A DNA stretch of 64,000 nt, from positions 117,979-181,978 of the forward strand of contig NZ_JACPOF010000004.1 in NCBI RefSeq assembly GCF_016185115.1, written 5' to 3'. Made by a program: the position numbers and the translations under genes. The stretch is from Polaromonas sp. GTDB taxonomy: Bacteria; Pseudomonadota; Gammaproteobacteria; Burkholderiales; Burkholderiaceae_C. The notes beneath the pieces were generated by a model, which saw only the letters and a list, made by a program, of their open reading frames with translations, was not told the origin of the DNA and did no database searches. Shown here piece by piece: positions 27,415 through 36,557 of this stretch (position 1 is the first letter of the stretch; each line of letters starts with the position of its first letter).

Positions 27415-29130
27415 ATGAAACATATCGGGTTGTGGTTGAAGTCGAAGGTCTTTTGCAGCCATTTGTGGCTCCTGCTGGCTTTGCATGCAGGCGTGCCTGC
27501 GGTGCGGGCCCAGACCGTCCCGCCCCCGTCTGTCGATCCGGGGCGCCTGCGCGAGCGAATCGATTTGCCGCCCGAAACCGGGCGCCCGCTCGAGCAGCGG
27601 GAGACGGATCTCCCCCAGGGGCGGGGGGTGCCGGAATCGATGAAGTCCATGCGGGTGACCCTGAAAACCATACGCATTGAAGGTGCAACTGCCTTGCCTG
27701 GCGACGTGCTGCAGGTGAAGGCGGACAGCTACATCGGGCGCGAGATTTCCGGTAGTGACATTCTTGAACTGGCATCTTTGCTGACCGCCATGTATCGCAA
27801 TGCGGGGTACATCCTCTCAATGGTTGTCGTGCCGCCCCAGTCGCTGGAGTCCGGCCTGCTGACCCTGAACGTTGTCGAGGGCTATATCGTGCAGGTGACA
27901 GTTCGCGCGGATGAAGGTGTCAGTGAACACGTCAGGGCAAGCCTTGCAGAAGCTGGCGAGAAGATCAGGGCATCGCGCCCGCTCAATGCCGCTGTGCTTG
28001 AGCGCTATTTGCTGATCGCCAACGATTTTCCGGGAATCACGCTGCGCAGTGTGCTGGCACCGTCCCGGGAGCCCGGTGCGGCTGACCTCACCCTGGTCGC
28101 AGCGCTCAACAAGGCAGAGGGTTTTTTATCCTTGGACAAATACGGATCCAGGTATCTGGGGCCGGTACAGCTGACGTTGGGTGCGACGGCAAACCAGGTG
28201 CTGGGCGTCAATGACCAGTGGCGTTTTGTGGCTGCCGGCACCGGTAATTCCGAAATGGCTTATGCCCAGGTTTCGTATGGCCAGGTGCTCAATGCCGAAG
28301 GCCTCAGGCTGACGGCCTCCATTTCCAGCGCACGCACCCGGCCGGGCGATTCGCTCAAGGCGTTTGCCGTCCACGGAATCGCAGACACGCTCTCGCTGGG
28401 CCTGAGTTATCCGCTTCTGAGAACGCGCAACGAAAGCCTGCTTGCGCGTGCGGCCTATGAGCATTCTGATATTCATACGGACATCCTTGGCGCCCGCGTG
28501 GTTGAAGACCGCATCCGGGCCTTGCGGCTTGGCCTGAGCTGGCGTGTGCTGGACCGTCTGGATGGGCAGAACACACTGGAGCTTGATTTCAGCCAGGGCC
28601 TGGGTGGCACGCAGTCGTCGGACCTGCTCAAGAGCCGCGTGGGCGCTGACGGCGTTTTCAGCAAACTCACATTCGACTATGAGCGCTCGCAGCCGCTGGG
28701 TCCCCACAGCTCAATCGTCGCGGGTATAGGGGGGCAATGGTCCAACACGCCGCTGCTCTCGTCAGAGCAGTACGCGCTGGGCGGACGCCGCTTCGGGCGC
28801 GCCTATGAACCTGCCGAACTCACGGGTGAACGCGCGCTTGCATTGCGTGTAGAGCCACGTTACGTGGATGAGATCAACACTGCGGGCCTGCGTTCTTACC
28901 AGCTCTTCGGTTTTTATGACATCGGCAGGGTCTGGAAGCTCGGCACGCCCACACCCGGATTGCCAGCCAGCCCGAGCCTTGCATCGGCGGGGTTTGGGGT
29001 ACGGCTGTTCTTTGTGAAAAACATGTTTGCCGTGATTGAAGCTGCCTGGCCGCTTACCAGGGCGCTGGCCGGCAACCCTGCCGGTGGCAAGGCAGCACGC
29101 CTGCTGGCTTCAGTGGTGCTGAGGTTCTGA
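27415..29130 (+). CDS. Two-partner secretion outer-membrane transporter (TpsB, ShlB/FhaC family)
   Basis: Exports the exoprotein encoded next door across the outer membrane. The 571 residues comprise a signal peptide (cleavage near VRAQ), a Pro-rich N-terminal plug-helix region (RERIDLPPETGRP), two POTRA domains (KTIRIEGATALPGDVL; YILSMVVVPPQSLESGLLTLNVVEGYI) and a C-terminal 16-strand barrel with ALGGRRFGRAYEPAELTGERALALRVE, ending LRF with the C-terminal phenylalanine used as Bam signal. Followed after 40 bases by tpsA. Confidence 0.92.
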   Translation: MKHIGLWLKSKVFCSHLWLLLALHAGVPAVRAQTVPPPSVDPGRLRERIDLPPETGRPLEQRETDLPQGRGVPESMKSMRVTLKTIRIEGATALPGDVLQVKADSYIGREISGSDILELASLLTAMYRNAGYILSMVVVPPQSLESGLLTLNVVEGYIVQVTVRADEGVSEHVRASLAEAGEKIRASRPLNAAVLERYLLIANDFPGITLRSVLAPSREPGAADLTLVAALNKAEGFLSLDKYGSRYLGPVQLTLGATANQVLGVNDQWRFVAAGTGNSEMAYAQVSYGQVLNAEGLRLTASISSARTRPGDSLKAFAVHGIADTLSLGLSYPLLRTRNESLLARAAYEHSDIHTDILGARVVEDRIRALRLGLSWRVLDRLDGQNTLELDFSQGLGGTQSSDLLKSRVGADGVFSKLTFDYERSQPLGPHSSIVAGIGGQWSNTPLLSSEQYALGGRRFGRAYEPAELTGERALALRVEPRYVDEINTAGLRSYQLFGFYDIGRVWKLGTPTPGLPASPSLASAGFGVRLFFVKNMFAVIEAAWPLTRALAGNPAGGKAARLLASVVLRF

Positions 29131-29170
29131 ACCGTCAGCCCGGTGTGCAACGGAATTTGAGAGGTGCCCC

Positions 29171-32100
29171 ATGCATAACGACTCCTGTCTGGCTGTAAAA
29201 CATGGACGAATTTATGGATGTGTTCACGCACACGCTGGTGGACCTGTACGTCAGCAACACGCGCCATGGCGCAATCGGCTTTTCATGCTCAAAGCCTTGC
29301 CTGCAGCAGCAGCGCTGGTGTTCGCGCCGCCGGGGTGGTCCATTGATGGCGCGGCGGGACTGCCGCAAAACGGCACTGTGTTTTCCGGTGCTGCCAGTGG
29401 GTCGGTGTCGGGAAACCAGCTGACCATCAATCAGTCCACCGACCGCGCCGTGATTGACTGGGGATCGTTCAGCATTGATCTGGGAAAGGCTGTGCAGTTT
29501 GTCCAGCCCAATGCCGCTGCCGCGGTGCTTAATCGTGTGGCAGCCGGGCTGAATGCTTCCGCGATCATGGGTAGCTTGTCTGCCAACGGCACCGTGATGC
29601 TGATGAACCCGAACGGCGTGATGTTCGGCGCCAATTCCGTGGTGAACGTGGCCTCGCTCATTGCCACGACGGGCAATATCGATGTCAACCACTTCATCAA
29701 TACTGGCGGCGCACGGATCACAGGCGCTACCGGCAGTATCAACAACAAGGGCACGTTGACAGCCCAGGGGGCGGGTCTGGTGGCGCTGGTCGCGCCTTCG
29801 GTGACCAACCAGGGCAGTATCGTTGCAACGGGAGGAACCATCTCGCTTGCCGGGTCGACCGCTGCCACCGTGTCGCTCAATGCGGGCCTCTATGAGTTTG
29901 TCGTTCCGGCCGGCGCATCGGGCGTGGCCGTGGGCAATGAGGCGGGTGGCAGCCTCAACGGCGCGACCATACTGCTGGGAGTGGGGGACGCCGCGGATCT
30001 GCTGTCCGGTGTGATCAACCTGGAGGGTGTGCAGCAGGCCAGCAATGCCATCAGGGTGAATGCCCATTCGGTCCAATTGAAGTCGGCGTTGCAGGCACCT
30101 GCCGTGACCGGCAGTTCCGCAACCATCAATGTCTCGGGTGCAGGGCGTATCCAGGACGGTGTGAACATCGTCAAATCAGGTGGATCGGTCAACGTCGCCG
30201 CTGGTACTTATGTTCAGCCTGCCACGCTGAAAATTGACAGGAGCCTGACGCTGAGCGGCGCGGGGCAGGGCGCCACCATCATCGACGCGCAGGGCGTGAC
30301 CAACTACGGCATTCAGGTTACCGGCGACAACGTCACGCTGAAGGATTTCACGCTGTATGGCCCGAGTGCCGACGTCGCCTCTTCCTACGGGATCAAGGTG
30401 GCGCCGTCTGGCGGCACCCCGGCACGACTGCACGATTTTTCGATCAGCAATGTGACGATTCGCGGCTCAGGCCGGGCGGAGCTCGACCTCAACGGCGTGG
30501 TCGGCGCGCTGATCGACCATGTGACGGCCGATGGCGCGCCCGTGGGCAATGCCGCAGGCAGCACCGCCGGCGCCGGCATACAGATCACGGACAGCGCAAA
30601 TGTCACGATCAGCAACTCCACCACGCGCAACAACACGTGGGGGGGGCTGGCGCTGTATCAGGCCAACCGTTCCCACGACCAGCAGGTCAACAACATCACG
30701 GTGACGGGCAACAATACCTTCAACGAATTCAACCCGGTCTACCTGCAGGATGAGTCGGCCACCCGCGATTTCGGCACGCTCAGTATTGCCGGCTTTGACC
30801 ATGCGGTGCGCAACGGTTCATCGACCAACAGCAATTTCCAGTACACATGGCTGCAGGCGTCCCGCCAGAGTGCGTTTGACTTTGCGGTCAACCTGGGGTC
30901 TTCGGCATCGAGTTATATCCAGGGCTGGAACGGCGCGCAGACAACGCAGAACTTCCGGGTCGGCACAGGGCACCTGCTGGCTGGCGGTGACCAGGCCATG
31001 GCTATAGGCGCTGCCGTTGGCGCGGCAGGCGCGGGCGCTTCCGTTGATGTGTATGCGGGGACTTACGCAGAGCAACTGGTGCTCAACAAGACCGGGCTCA
31101 CACTGACCGGGCATGAAGGGGCCAAACTGCTTGTGCCGGATGCTGCAGAAGTCAACGGGATCGCCGTCGCTGCCAACAACGTAACCGTCACGGGCATGGA
31201 GATCGCCGGGCCGGTGACCCAGTCTTACCTCACCTATGCATGGGGCAACAACCGCAGCCGGGGCATTGCTGTGGGTAACGGCATCACCGGATTCACACTC
31301 AGCAACAACAACATACATGATGTGCGCAACGGCATCCTGATCGATGGCCGCAATACCGGCAGCGTGACGGGTAACCGCATCGAAAACACCAAGAGCGCCA
31401 TATCCGTGCAATACACCGACGGCACTGGCATCGCCATGTCGGGGAATACCCAGGGCCCCATCGGCAACGAGTGGGGGTTGAACCTGCACCTGAACGGGCA
31501 CATGGCTGGATCTAACCCTGACCCTGTCTCGAACAGCACGCCCATAGCCGCTGCGCCCACATTGGCATGGCAGCAGGCCTTGCTGGCGCTGTCGTCTGCC
31601 AACAGTGGCTGGGGAGTACAGGATCAGGGCTATACGTCGTCAAACCGCACGCAGGCCAATGTGGCCACGACAGGGGCGGGTAACAACCAGGGCAGCCTGC
31701 TGACGCCGCTGGACACCATACAAGGCGGTATCGATGCCGTGGTAACGGGCGGTGTAGTGCGCGTGGCCGGCGGCACCTACATCCAGCCAGCCACCCTGAC
31801 GATCAACAAAAGCCTGACGCTCTCGGGGGCCGGGCAGGATGCTACCGTCATCGACGCTCGCGCCATCCTCAACAACTATGGCATCAAGGTGAGTGCTGAC
31901 AATGTCTCGCTGAAAGGGTTCACGCTCTATGGCCCTTCAGCCAATGTCGCGGCATCCTACGGTATCAAGGTGGCGCCGGTGGGCGACGCGTCGGCAAGAC
32001 TGCACAACTTCTCCATCAGCAATGTCACCAGCCGGGGCGCCGGGCGGGCCGAACTGGATCTCAATGGCGTGGATGGTGCCGTCATAGACCACGTAATAGC

Positions 32101-33838
32101 CAACGGCGCGCCAGTCGGCAATGACGCGGGCAGTACCGCGGGTGCTGGCATACAGATCACGGACAGCGCAAATGTCACGATCAGCAACTCGACCACGCGC
32201 AACAACATTTGGGGCGGCCTGGCGCTATACCAGTCCAACCGCTACTACAACCAGCAGACCGGCAACATCACGGTGGCGGCAAACAACCAGTTCACCGAAC
32301 TGAACCCCGTCTTCATGCAGGATGAGTCGGTCAGCCAGAATTTCGGCGCATTCAATATTTCCGGTTTTGACTTTGCAGTGCGCAATTCCGCCCTGACCGA
32401 CAACAACGACCAGTACACGTGGCTGCAGGCTTCCCGACAGCAGGCCATTGATTACGCCGTCAACCTGAACAGCGCTGGGTCAAGTTATGTGCAGGGCTGG
32501 AACGGGGCGTTACCCACGCAGGATTTCCAGGTTGGTGTGGGTAGCCTGGCCGGTGGCGGCACGCGTGCCCTGCTTGTTGCCGCTGCGCTTGACCATGCGG
32601 GTGCCGGTGCCAGCATTCGCATCGCCGCGGGCACTTATGCGGAGAATGTGGTGGTCAACAATCCCTATAACCTTTACTTCAACGGCTCCACCGTTCACGG
32701 CCTGACGCTCAATGCAGGTGCCGCCGGCAGTGGGCTTGCCGGCGCTGTTACAGCAGATACCGCTTCAGGCATCTTGCTGAACGCCCCCATCCGCCTTCTG
32801 GGTGACACCACGCTGGCGACCCTGGGTGCCGACATCACGCTCAACGGGGATATCCAGAACGTCGGCGCCACGGCTTACGGGCTTCGCCTGATCGCCGGCA
32901 CGGGCGGCACCCGGGGTAATGTCCATATGGTGACCGGTGGCACGGCCGCCAATGCGCTGGGCAGCTTTGAAGTCTCGTCCAACCAGTTCAGCCTGCTTGA
33001 TACCCTGTGGGTCAAGGGCTACAAAATCGATGCCCTGGGCAGCGTGGCACTGAGCAACCACACCTTGCGCGGGCAGGATTCCTCTGCGGCCAACACCCTG
33101 AATGCGGGCGGCGACATCACCGGCGCGACCGTCAGCCAGGGCAGCGTGGTCATCACCAGCAGCGGCAACATTGCCGCCAATGTCACGGCAAGCGATGTTG
33201 CCATCAGCGCCGGCGGTGACATCTCGGGCACCACCAACAGCCTGGGCGCCGTGCAGATGACCAGTGGTGGGGACATATCCGGCAGCGTTTCGGGCAGTAC
33301 GGTAGTGGTGCAGGCACAGGGCGACCTGAACCTCGCCGTGGTGGCATCCAGCTCGGCATCCCTGGCGGGTGATACGGTTGTGGTCAATGTTGTTGCGCCT
33401 GTCGTTGCTGTGGCGGCGGTGGGTGATGCGCAGGTGTCAGGCTCGTCGTCGCAGATGACCGTCAATGCACCCAGCGGCAGTGTCAGGGGCAGCTTCGGTC
33501 AGGTGACCAACTCGGGAGGTGGCCTCGTCAATGTCAATGGCAAACCCCAGGGCAACGCGCAACTCTCGTCGAATTCCGACAACAGCCGCGTCATGCCCGC
33601 CGGCAATGCGCTGGCAGATAACGCAGGGGGTGACGAAATTCAGGGTGTTCAGCTGGCACAGGCTGGCGTCCTGATGTCGCAATCCGATGGCGGCGGCATC
33701 ATCCTGATGTCGCCCGGCGCTGCGGGCGAGGCCTTGAGCAACGGACAGTCTGTGGAGCTTGATCTGTCGCCGCGCAATTCACCGGCCGAATCGTCGTCTG
33801 GCAAGTCTTCAGGCGAAAAGGAGTCCGACCGGGAGTAG
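29171..33838 (+). CDS. TpsA exoprotein, filamentous-haemagglutinin/HMW-like adhesin
   Basis: A 1555-residue secreted beta-helix protein. After an extended N-terminal targeting region (hydrophobic core at MLKALPAAAALVF) comes the TPS secretion domain (about 60-300) with the hallmark NPNGVMFG and FVQPNAAAAVLNRV. The body is parallel beta-helix with two copies of a roughly 305-residue unit (about 335-640 and 857-1160). The C-terminal third is Ser/Gly/Asp-rich filament repeat. No toxin domain is evident, pointing to an adhesin. Start is the first ATG after GAGG; an internal ATG at 29285 is an alternative. Confidence 0.9.
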   Translation: MHNDSCLAVKHGRIYGCVHAHAGGPVRQQHAPWRNRLFMLKALPAAAALVFAPPGWSIDGAAGLPQNGTVFSGAASGSVSGNQLTINQSTDRAVIDWGSFSIDLGKAVQFVQPNAAAAVLNRVAAGLNASAIMGSLSANGTVMLMNPNGVMFGANSVVNVASLIATTGNIDVNHFINTGGARITGATGSINNKGTLTAQGAGLVALVAPSVTNQGSIVATGGTISLAGSTAATVSLNAGLYEFVVPAGASGVAVGNEAGGSLNGATILLGVGDAADLLSGVINLEGVQQASNAIRVNAHSVQLKSALQAPAVTGSSATINVSGAGRIQDGVNIVKSGGSVNVAAGTYVQPATLKIDRSLTLSGAGQGATIIDAQGVTNYGIQVTGDNVTLKDFTLYGPSADVASSYGIKVAPSGGTPARLHDFSISNVTIRGSGRAELDLNGVVGALIDHVTADGAPVGNAAGSTAGAGIQITDSANVTISNSTTRNNTWGGLALYQANRSHDQQVNNITVTGNNTFNEFNPVYLQDESATRDFGTLSIAGFDHAVRNGSSTNSNFQYTWLQASRQSAFDFAVNLGSSASSYIQGWNGAQTTQNFRVGTGHLLAGGDQAMAIGAAVGAAGAGASVDVYAGTYAEQLVLNKTGLTLTGHEGAKLLVPDAAEVNGIAVAANNVTVTGMEIAGPVTQSYLTYAWGNNRSRGIAVGNGITGFTLSNNNIHDVRNGILIDGRNTGSVTGNRIENTKSAISVQYTDGTGIAMSGNTQGPIGNEWGLNLHLNGHMAGSNPDPVSNSTPIAAAPTLAWQQALLALSSANSGWGVQDQGYTSSNRTQANVATTGAGNNQGSLLTPLDTIQGGIDAVVTGGVVRVAGGTYIQPATLTINKSLTLSGAGQDATVIDARAILNNYGIKVSADNVSLKGFTLYGPSANVAASYGIKVAPVGDASARLHNFSISNVTSRGAGRAELDLNGVDGAVIDHVIANGAPVGNDAGSTAGAGIQITDSANVTISNSTTRNNIWGGLALYQSNRYYNQQTGNITVAANNQFTELNPVFMQDESVSQNFGAFNISGFDFAVRNSALTDNNDQYTWLQASRQQAIDYAVNLNSAGSSYVQGWNGALPTQDFQVGVGSLAGGGTRALLVAAALDHAGAGASIRIAAGTYAENVVVNNPYNLYFNGSTVHGLTLNAGAAGSGLAGAVTADTASGILLNAPIRLLGDTTLATLGADITLNGDIQNVGATAYGLRLIAGTGGTRGNVHMVTGGTAANALGSFEVSSNQFSLLDTLWVKGYKIDALGSVALSNHTLRGQDSSAANTLNAGGDITGATVSQGSVVITSSGNIAANVTASDVAISAGGDISGTTNSLGAVQMTSGGDISGSVSGSTVVVQAQGDLNLAVVASSSASLAGDTVVVNVVAPVVAVAAVGDAQVSGSSSQMTVNAPSGSVRGSFGQVTNSGGGLVNVNGKPQGNAQLSSNSDNSRVMPAGNALADNAGGDEIQGVQLAQAGVLMSQSDGGGIILMSPGAAGEALSNGQSVELDLSPRNSPAESSSGKSSGEKESDRE
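30173..31090 (+). repeat. Internal duplication in tpsA, unit 1
   Basis: Encodes GGSVNVAAGTYVQPATLKID through ASVDVYAGTYAEQLVLN. A 44-base stretch (30575-30618) is identical to 32147-32190 in unit 2, an offset of 1572 bases, and protein identity remains high along the unit. Confidence 0.85.
31739..32650 (+). repeat. Internal duplication in tpsA, unit 2
   Basis: Encodes GGVVRVAGGTYIQPATLTIN through ASIRIAAGTYAENVVVN, parallel to unit 1. The spacer between the units (31091-31738) is a different beta-helix segment followed by a Gly/Asn-rich turn. Confidence 0.85.
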
Positions 33839-33924
33839 GTCGCATCGCAGCGACGCAGTCAGGCAGTGGGGGCGAAGATGTCGAGGCGCTTGCCTCTGAC
33901 AGATAGATACGGCCAGGGAAGGCT

Positions 33925-33948
33925 GGAAAAGGCGCGCTTATTGCGCCT
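33925..33948 (-). terminator. Terminator overlapping the NlpC/P60 stop codon
   Basis: On the minus strand AGGCGC (33948-33943) and GCGCCT (33935-33930) form a stem whose 7-base loop contains the TAA stop (33940-33938); TTTTCC follows. The terminator is therefore embedded in the last codons of the gene. Confidence 0.7.
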
Positions 33949-34648
33949 GGATCATGTACTGGTTGAGCTGCTGTACCGCAGGCGTATTGGCCTGGAGCAA
34001 GGGAGCCCTGGCGCCCAGGGCATTCGCGTTGACGGCGCTGACCTGGGCTTGTGCCTGTACAGCTGCAGTGGCGCGCATGTCGCGGGCCTGGGCTGGCTGG
34101 CCGTCCTGGCCAGAGACGCGACGTGCGCCGTCAAAACGGCGGTTCCAGTAGGCAACCGACATGCTCTCGACACGAACTTCAGCGCCGGGCTTGGGTGAGT
34201 GGATGAACTTGCCTTCGCCGACATAGATGCCGACATGGCTGAAGGCGCGGCGCATGGTGTTGAAAAAGACCAGGTCGCCGGGTTGCAGTTCGTTTCGTTC
34301 AATGTTCTGGGTGGCGGCGGCCTGCTGCTCGGCCTTGCGGGGCAGGATCAGGCCAATGCTTTGTTCATAGATGGCGCGGACAAAGCCGCTGCAGTCAAAA
34401 CCCGTGTCGGCATTGTTGCCGCCGCGGCGGTAAGGCACGCCCAGGAAACCCATGGCGTTGACCACCAACTCTGACGCCTTGTTGCTGACCGTCTGGCCGG
34501 CACGCTCAATGTGCGCCATCAAGCCCTTGTCGGCCAGCAGTTTATCGATGTCATCAGCGGAACCAGCAGGGGCTGCATGGGCTCTGACAGCAAACAGCAT
34601 GGCAGAAGCAAAGAGCAGGAAAGCCAAAAGGGGGGCTGTGATACGCAT
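33938..34648 (-). CDS. NlpC/P60 (C40) cell-wall peptidase
   Basis: A 236-residue exported peptidoglycan peptidase. Signal peptide MRITAPLLAFLLFASAMLFAVRAHA; the NlpC/P60 domain (about 60-180) has catalytic C86 in FDCSGF, histidine in AFSHVGIYVG and a second polar residue in KFIHSPKPG. A Gln/Ala-rich C-terminal tail (VQAQAQVSAVNANAL) follows the domain. It likely cleaves stem-peptide bonds during wall remodelling, as for Spr/MepS-type enzymes; specificity is not readable. Convergent with tpsA. Confidence 0.9.
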   Translation of the reverse strand: MRITAPLLAFLLFASAMLFAVRAHAAPAGSADDIDKLLADKGLMAHIERAGQTVSNKASELVVNAMGFLGVPYRRGGNNADTGFDCSGFVRAIYEQSIGLILPRKAEQQAAATQNIERNELQPGDLVFFNTMRRAFSHVGIYVGEGKFIHSPKPGAEVRVESMSVAYWNRRFDGARRVSGQDGQPAQARDMRATAAVQAQAQVSAVNANALGARAPLLQANTPAVQQLNQYMIQAQ

Positions 34649-34827
34649 GGCAGGCAGGATACTTGAAGGAATGGTCCTACGTCAACCTTAAGTTGTTTCT
34701 TGATAGCACCGCCAAATCATTGATTTGTAACGATTTATAGCGTGTCTTGTCTTGGTGCTCTTTAATTAGCCTCCAAATCGTTCAAAAATGAGTTCTAAAG
34801 TATTCATACATTAAGGGGTCAGTCTTG

Positions 34828-36021
34828 ATGACGCTTTTCCCATCCCTTTTCGGGGCTCCCAATTCGGTCTTGGGCCATGCCTGTCGTAAATACTCCGCTA
34901 TTTTTTTGGTAGCGGCGCTGATGGCGGCCCCTGTGTCATGGGCGCAGGGCGTCAAACCAGAGACAGTGGCCACCGGCCTGCAAAACCCCTGGGCTGTGGC
35001 TTTTCTGCCGGACGGCAGGTTTCTGGTTACGGAGCGCGCAGGCCGCCTGCGGGTCGTTGAAGCCGGCGGCAAGATTGGTGAGCCTGTGGCGGGCCTGCCT
35101 GCGATAGCTGCAGGCGGGCAGGGCGGTTTGCTCGATGTGATCCTTGATTCGGACTTTGCTGCCAACCGCAGCCTGTATTTCTGCTTTTCAGAGCCCGGGC
35201 CGGGCAATACCAACAGTACGGCGCTGGCGCGGGCAGCCCTGAGCGCTGATAACAGCAGGCTGGACAACGTGAAAATCATCTTCAGCCAGAAGCCCAAGAC
35301 TGCCAGTTCGGCGCACTTCGGTTGCCGTATCGTTGAAAGCCGTTCGCCAGGTATCAATGCCAGGCCCGACGGCAAACTCTTTTTGACCACAGGCGAACGC
35401 TTCTCGCGCAAGGAAGACGCCCAGACCCTGAACAACCACCACGGCAAGTTGATACGCATCAATAAAGACGGCACTGTGCCTTCGGACAACCCCTTTGTCG
35501 GCAAGGCAGGTGCGCTGCCCGAGATATGGAGTTATGGCCACCGTAACATGCAGGGCCTGGCGATGGCGCCTGACGGCACGCTCTGGGAGAACGAACACGG
35601 CCCGCAAGGCGGCGACGAGATCAACCTGCCAAGGGCCGGCGCCAATTACGGCTGGCCTGTCATCACCTACGGCGAGAACTACGGCGGCGGCAAGATAGGC
35701 GAGGGCATTACCAGCAAGCCCGGCATGGAGCAGCCGCTGCATTACTGGACGCCGTCCATCGCCCCGTCGGGCATGGCCTTTCTGACCAGCGACAAATACG
35801 GCAAGGCCTGGCAGGGCAACCTGTTTGTCGGTTCGCTCAAGTTCGCCTACCTTGACCGCATCGAGCTGGCGGCCCCCTATAGCGGAAAGGTGGTTCGGGA
35901 AAGCAAACTCATCAGCGAAGTCGGCGAGCGTATACGTGATGTGCGTCAGGGGCCCGACGGCCTGCTCTATGTGCTGACAGACAACAGCAATGGCAAGCTC
36001 ATTCGCCTGCTGCCGCAGTAA
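34828..36021 (+). CDS. PQQ-dependent soluble aldose sugar dehydrogenase (YliI/Asd-like)
   Basis: A 397-residue periplasmic beta-propeller of the soluble glucose/sorbosone dehydrogenase family. Signal peptide ends near VSWAQG. Recognisable motifs are TGLQNPWAVAFLPDGRFLVTER, SAHFGCR with the likely catalytic histidine, TTGERFSRKEDAQTLNNHHGK, SYGHRNMQGLA and ENEHGPQGGDEIN. In relatives PQQ and calcium oxidise aldoses at C1. I start at the ATG at 34828 with AAGGGG nine bases upstream; an adjacent TTG is possible. Confidence 0.9.
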   Translation: MTLFPSLFGAPNSVLGHACRKYSAIFLVAALMAAPVSWAQGVKPETVATGLQNPWAVAFLPDGRFLVTERAGRLRVVEAGGKIGEPVAGLPAIAAGGQGGLLDVILDSDFAANRSLYFCFSEPGPGNTNSTALARAALSADNSRLDNVKIIFSQKPKTASSAHFGCRIVESRSPGINARPDGKLFLTTGERFSRKEDAQTLNNHHGKLIRINKDGTVPSDNPFVGKAGALPEIWSYGHRNMQGLAMAPDGTLWENEHGPQGGDEINLPRAGANYGWPVITYGENYGGGKIGEGITSKPGMEQPLHYWTPSIAPSGMAFLTSDKYGKAWQGNLFVGSLKFAYLDRIELAAPYSGKVVRESKLISEVGERIRDVRQGPDGLLYVLTDNSNGKLIRLLPQ

Positions 36022-36041
36022 GCGCGGCAGCTTCCGTCACA

Positions 36042-36383
36042 TCAGGCGCAGGTTCGGGTGGTGCGGCCGGGCATGAATGTGCTGATGGCTTGACGCAGCC
36101 AGTCCATCAGCTTCACTGGTGCTTCAACCCTGCAGATGTGCACCGTGCTCCCGCCTGCGGCTGCAGTCAGCGTGACCCAGCCACTTTGCTCAGGCAGCCA
36201 GACTTCGCCTTCAGCCAGCGTGGCCTGAGGACGAAAAACCTGACCACCCAGCCAGCGCGGCGAGCCCGTCAGTTTCAACCCGCCAGCAGTGCTGGTAATG
36301 GCGCTGTCGGCATGGAGGTAAACGAACAGCGATTCACCGGCCCTGATCTGGATGGCAGGATCGCGATCTGGTGTGGCTTGCAT
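36042..36383 (-). CDS. Small protein of unknown function divergent from a MocR regulator
   Basis: A 113-residue protein without signal peptide or membrane segment. Centre IRAGESLFVYLHADSAITSTAGGLKLTGSPRWL and EGEVWLPEQSGWVTLTA resemble the small beta-rich DUF2917-like proteins of Burkholderiales, but I cannot assign it firmly. It shares a divergent, operator-rich promoter with the MocR gene, so it is probably one of its targets. Confidence 0.65.
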   Translation of the reverse strand: MQATPDRDPAIQIRAGESLFVYLHADSAITSTAGGLKLTGSPRWLGGQVFRPQATLAEGEVWLPEQSGWVTLTAAAGGSTVHICRVEAPVKLMDWLRQAISTFMPGRTTRTCA

Positions 36384-36440
36384 GACTGAACTCCTTTTGA
36401 TTGCAAGGCCTTCAGCTTAAAAATAAAGGCGCTTTCAAAA

Positions 36441-36527
36441 CAGACACACGCAGCTGCGATCTGTACCGGTACAGACAGGATTTACCCCATCTGTTATGGT
36501 CTGTTTTCGGCTGATCTGTGACTGTCT
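36441..36527. promoter_or_regulatory. Cluster of TCTGT sites, candidate MocR operator
   Basis: A perfect 16-base palindrome TCTGTACCGGTACAGA lies at 36461-36476, with further TCTGT at 36490-36494, 36500-36504 and 36515-36519 and ACAGA at 36441-36445. MocR-type regulators are known to bind mixed direct and inverted repeats near their own divergent promoter; that pattern is what is seen here. Confidence 0.65.
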
Positions 36528-36557
36528 GGCGCGGGCATCAAGCCGGATGATTCGAAC

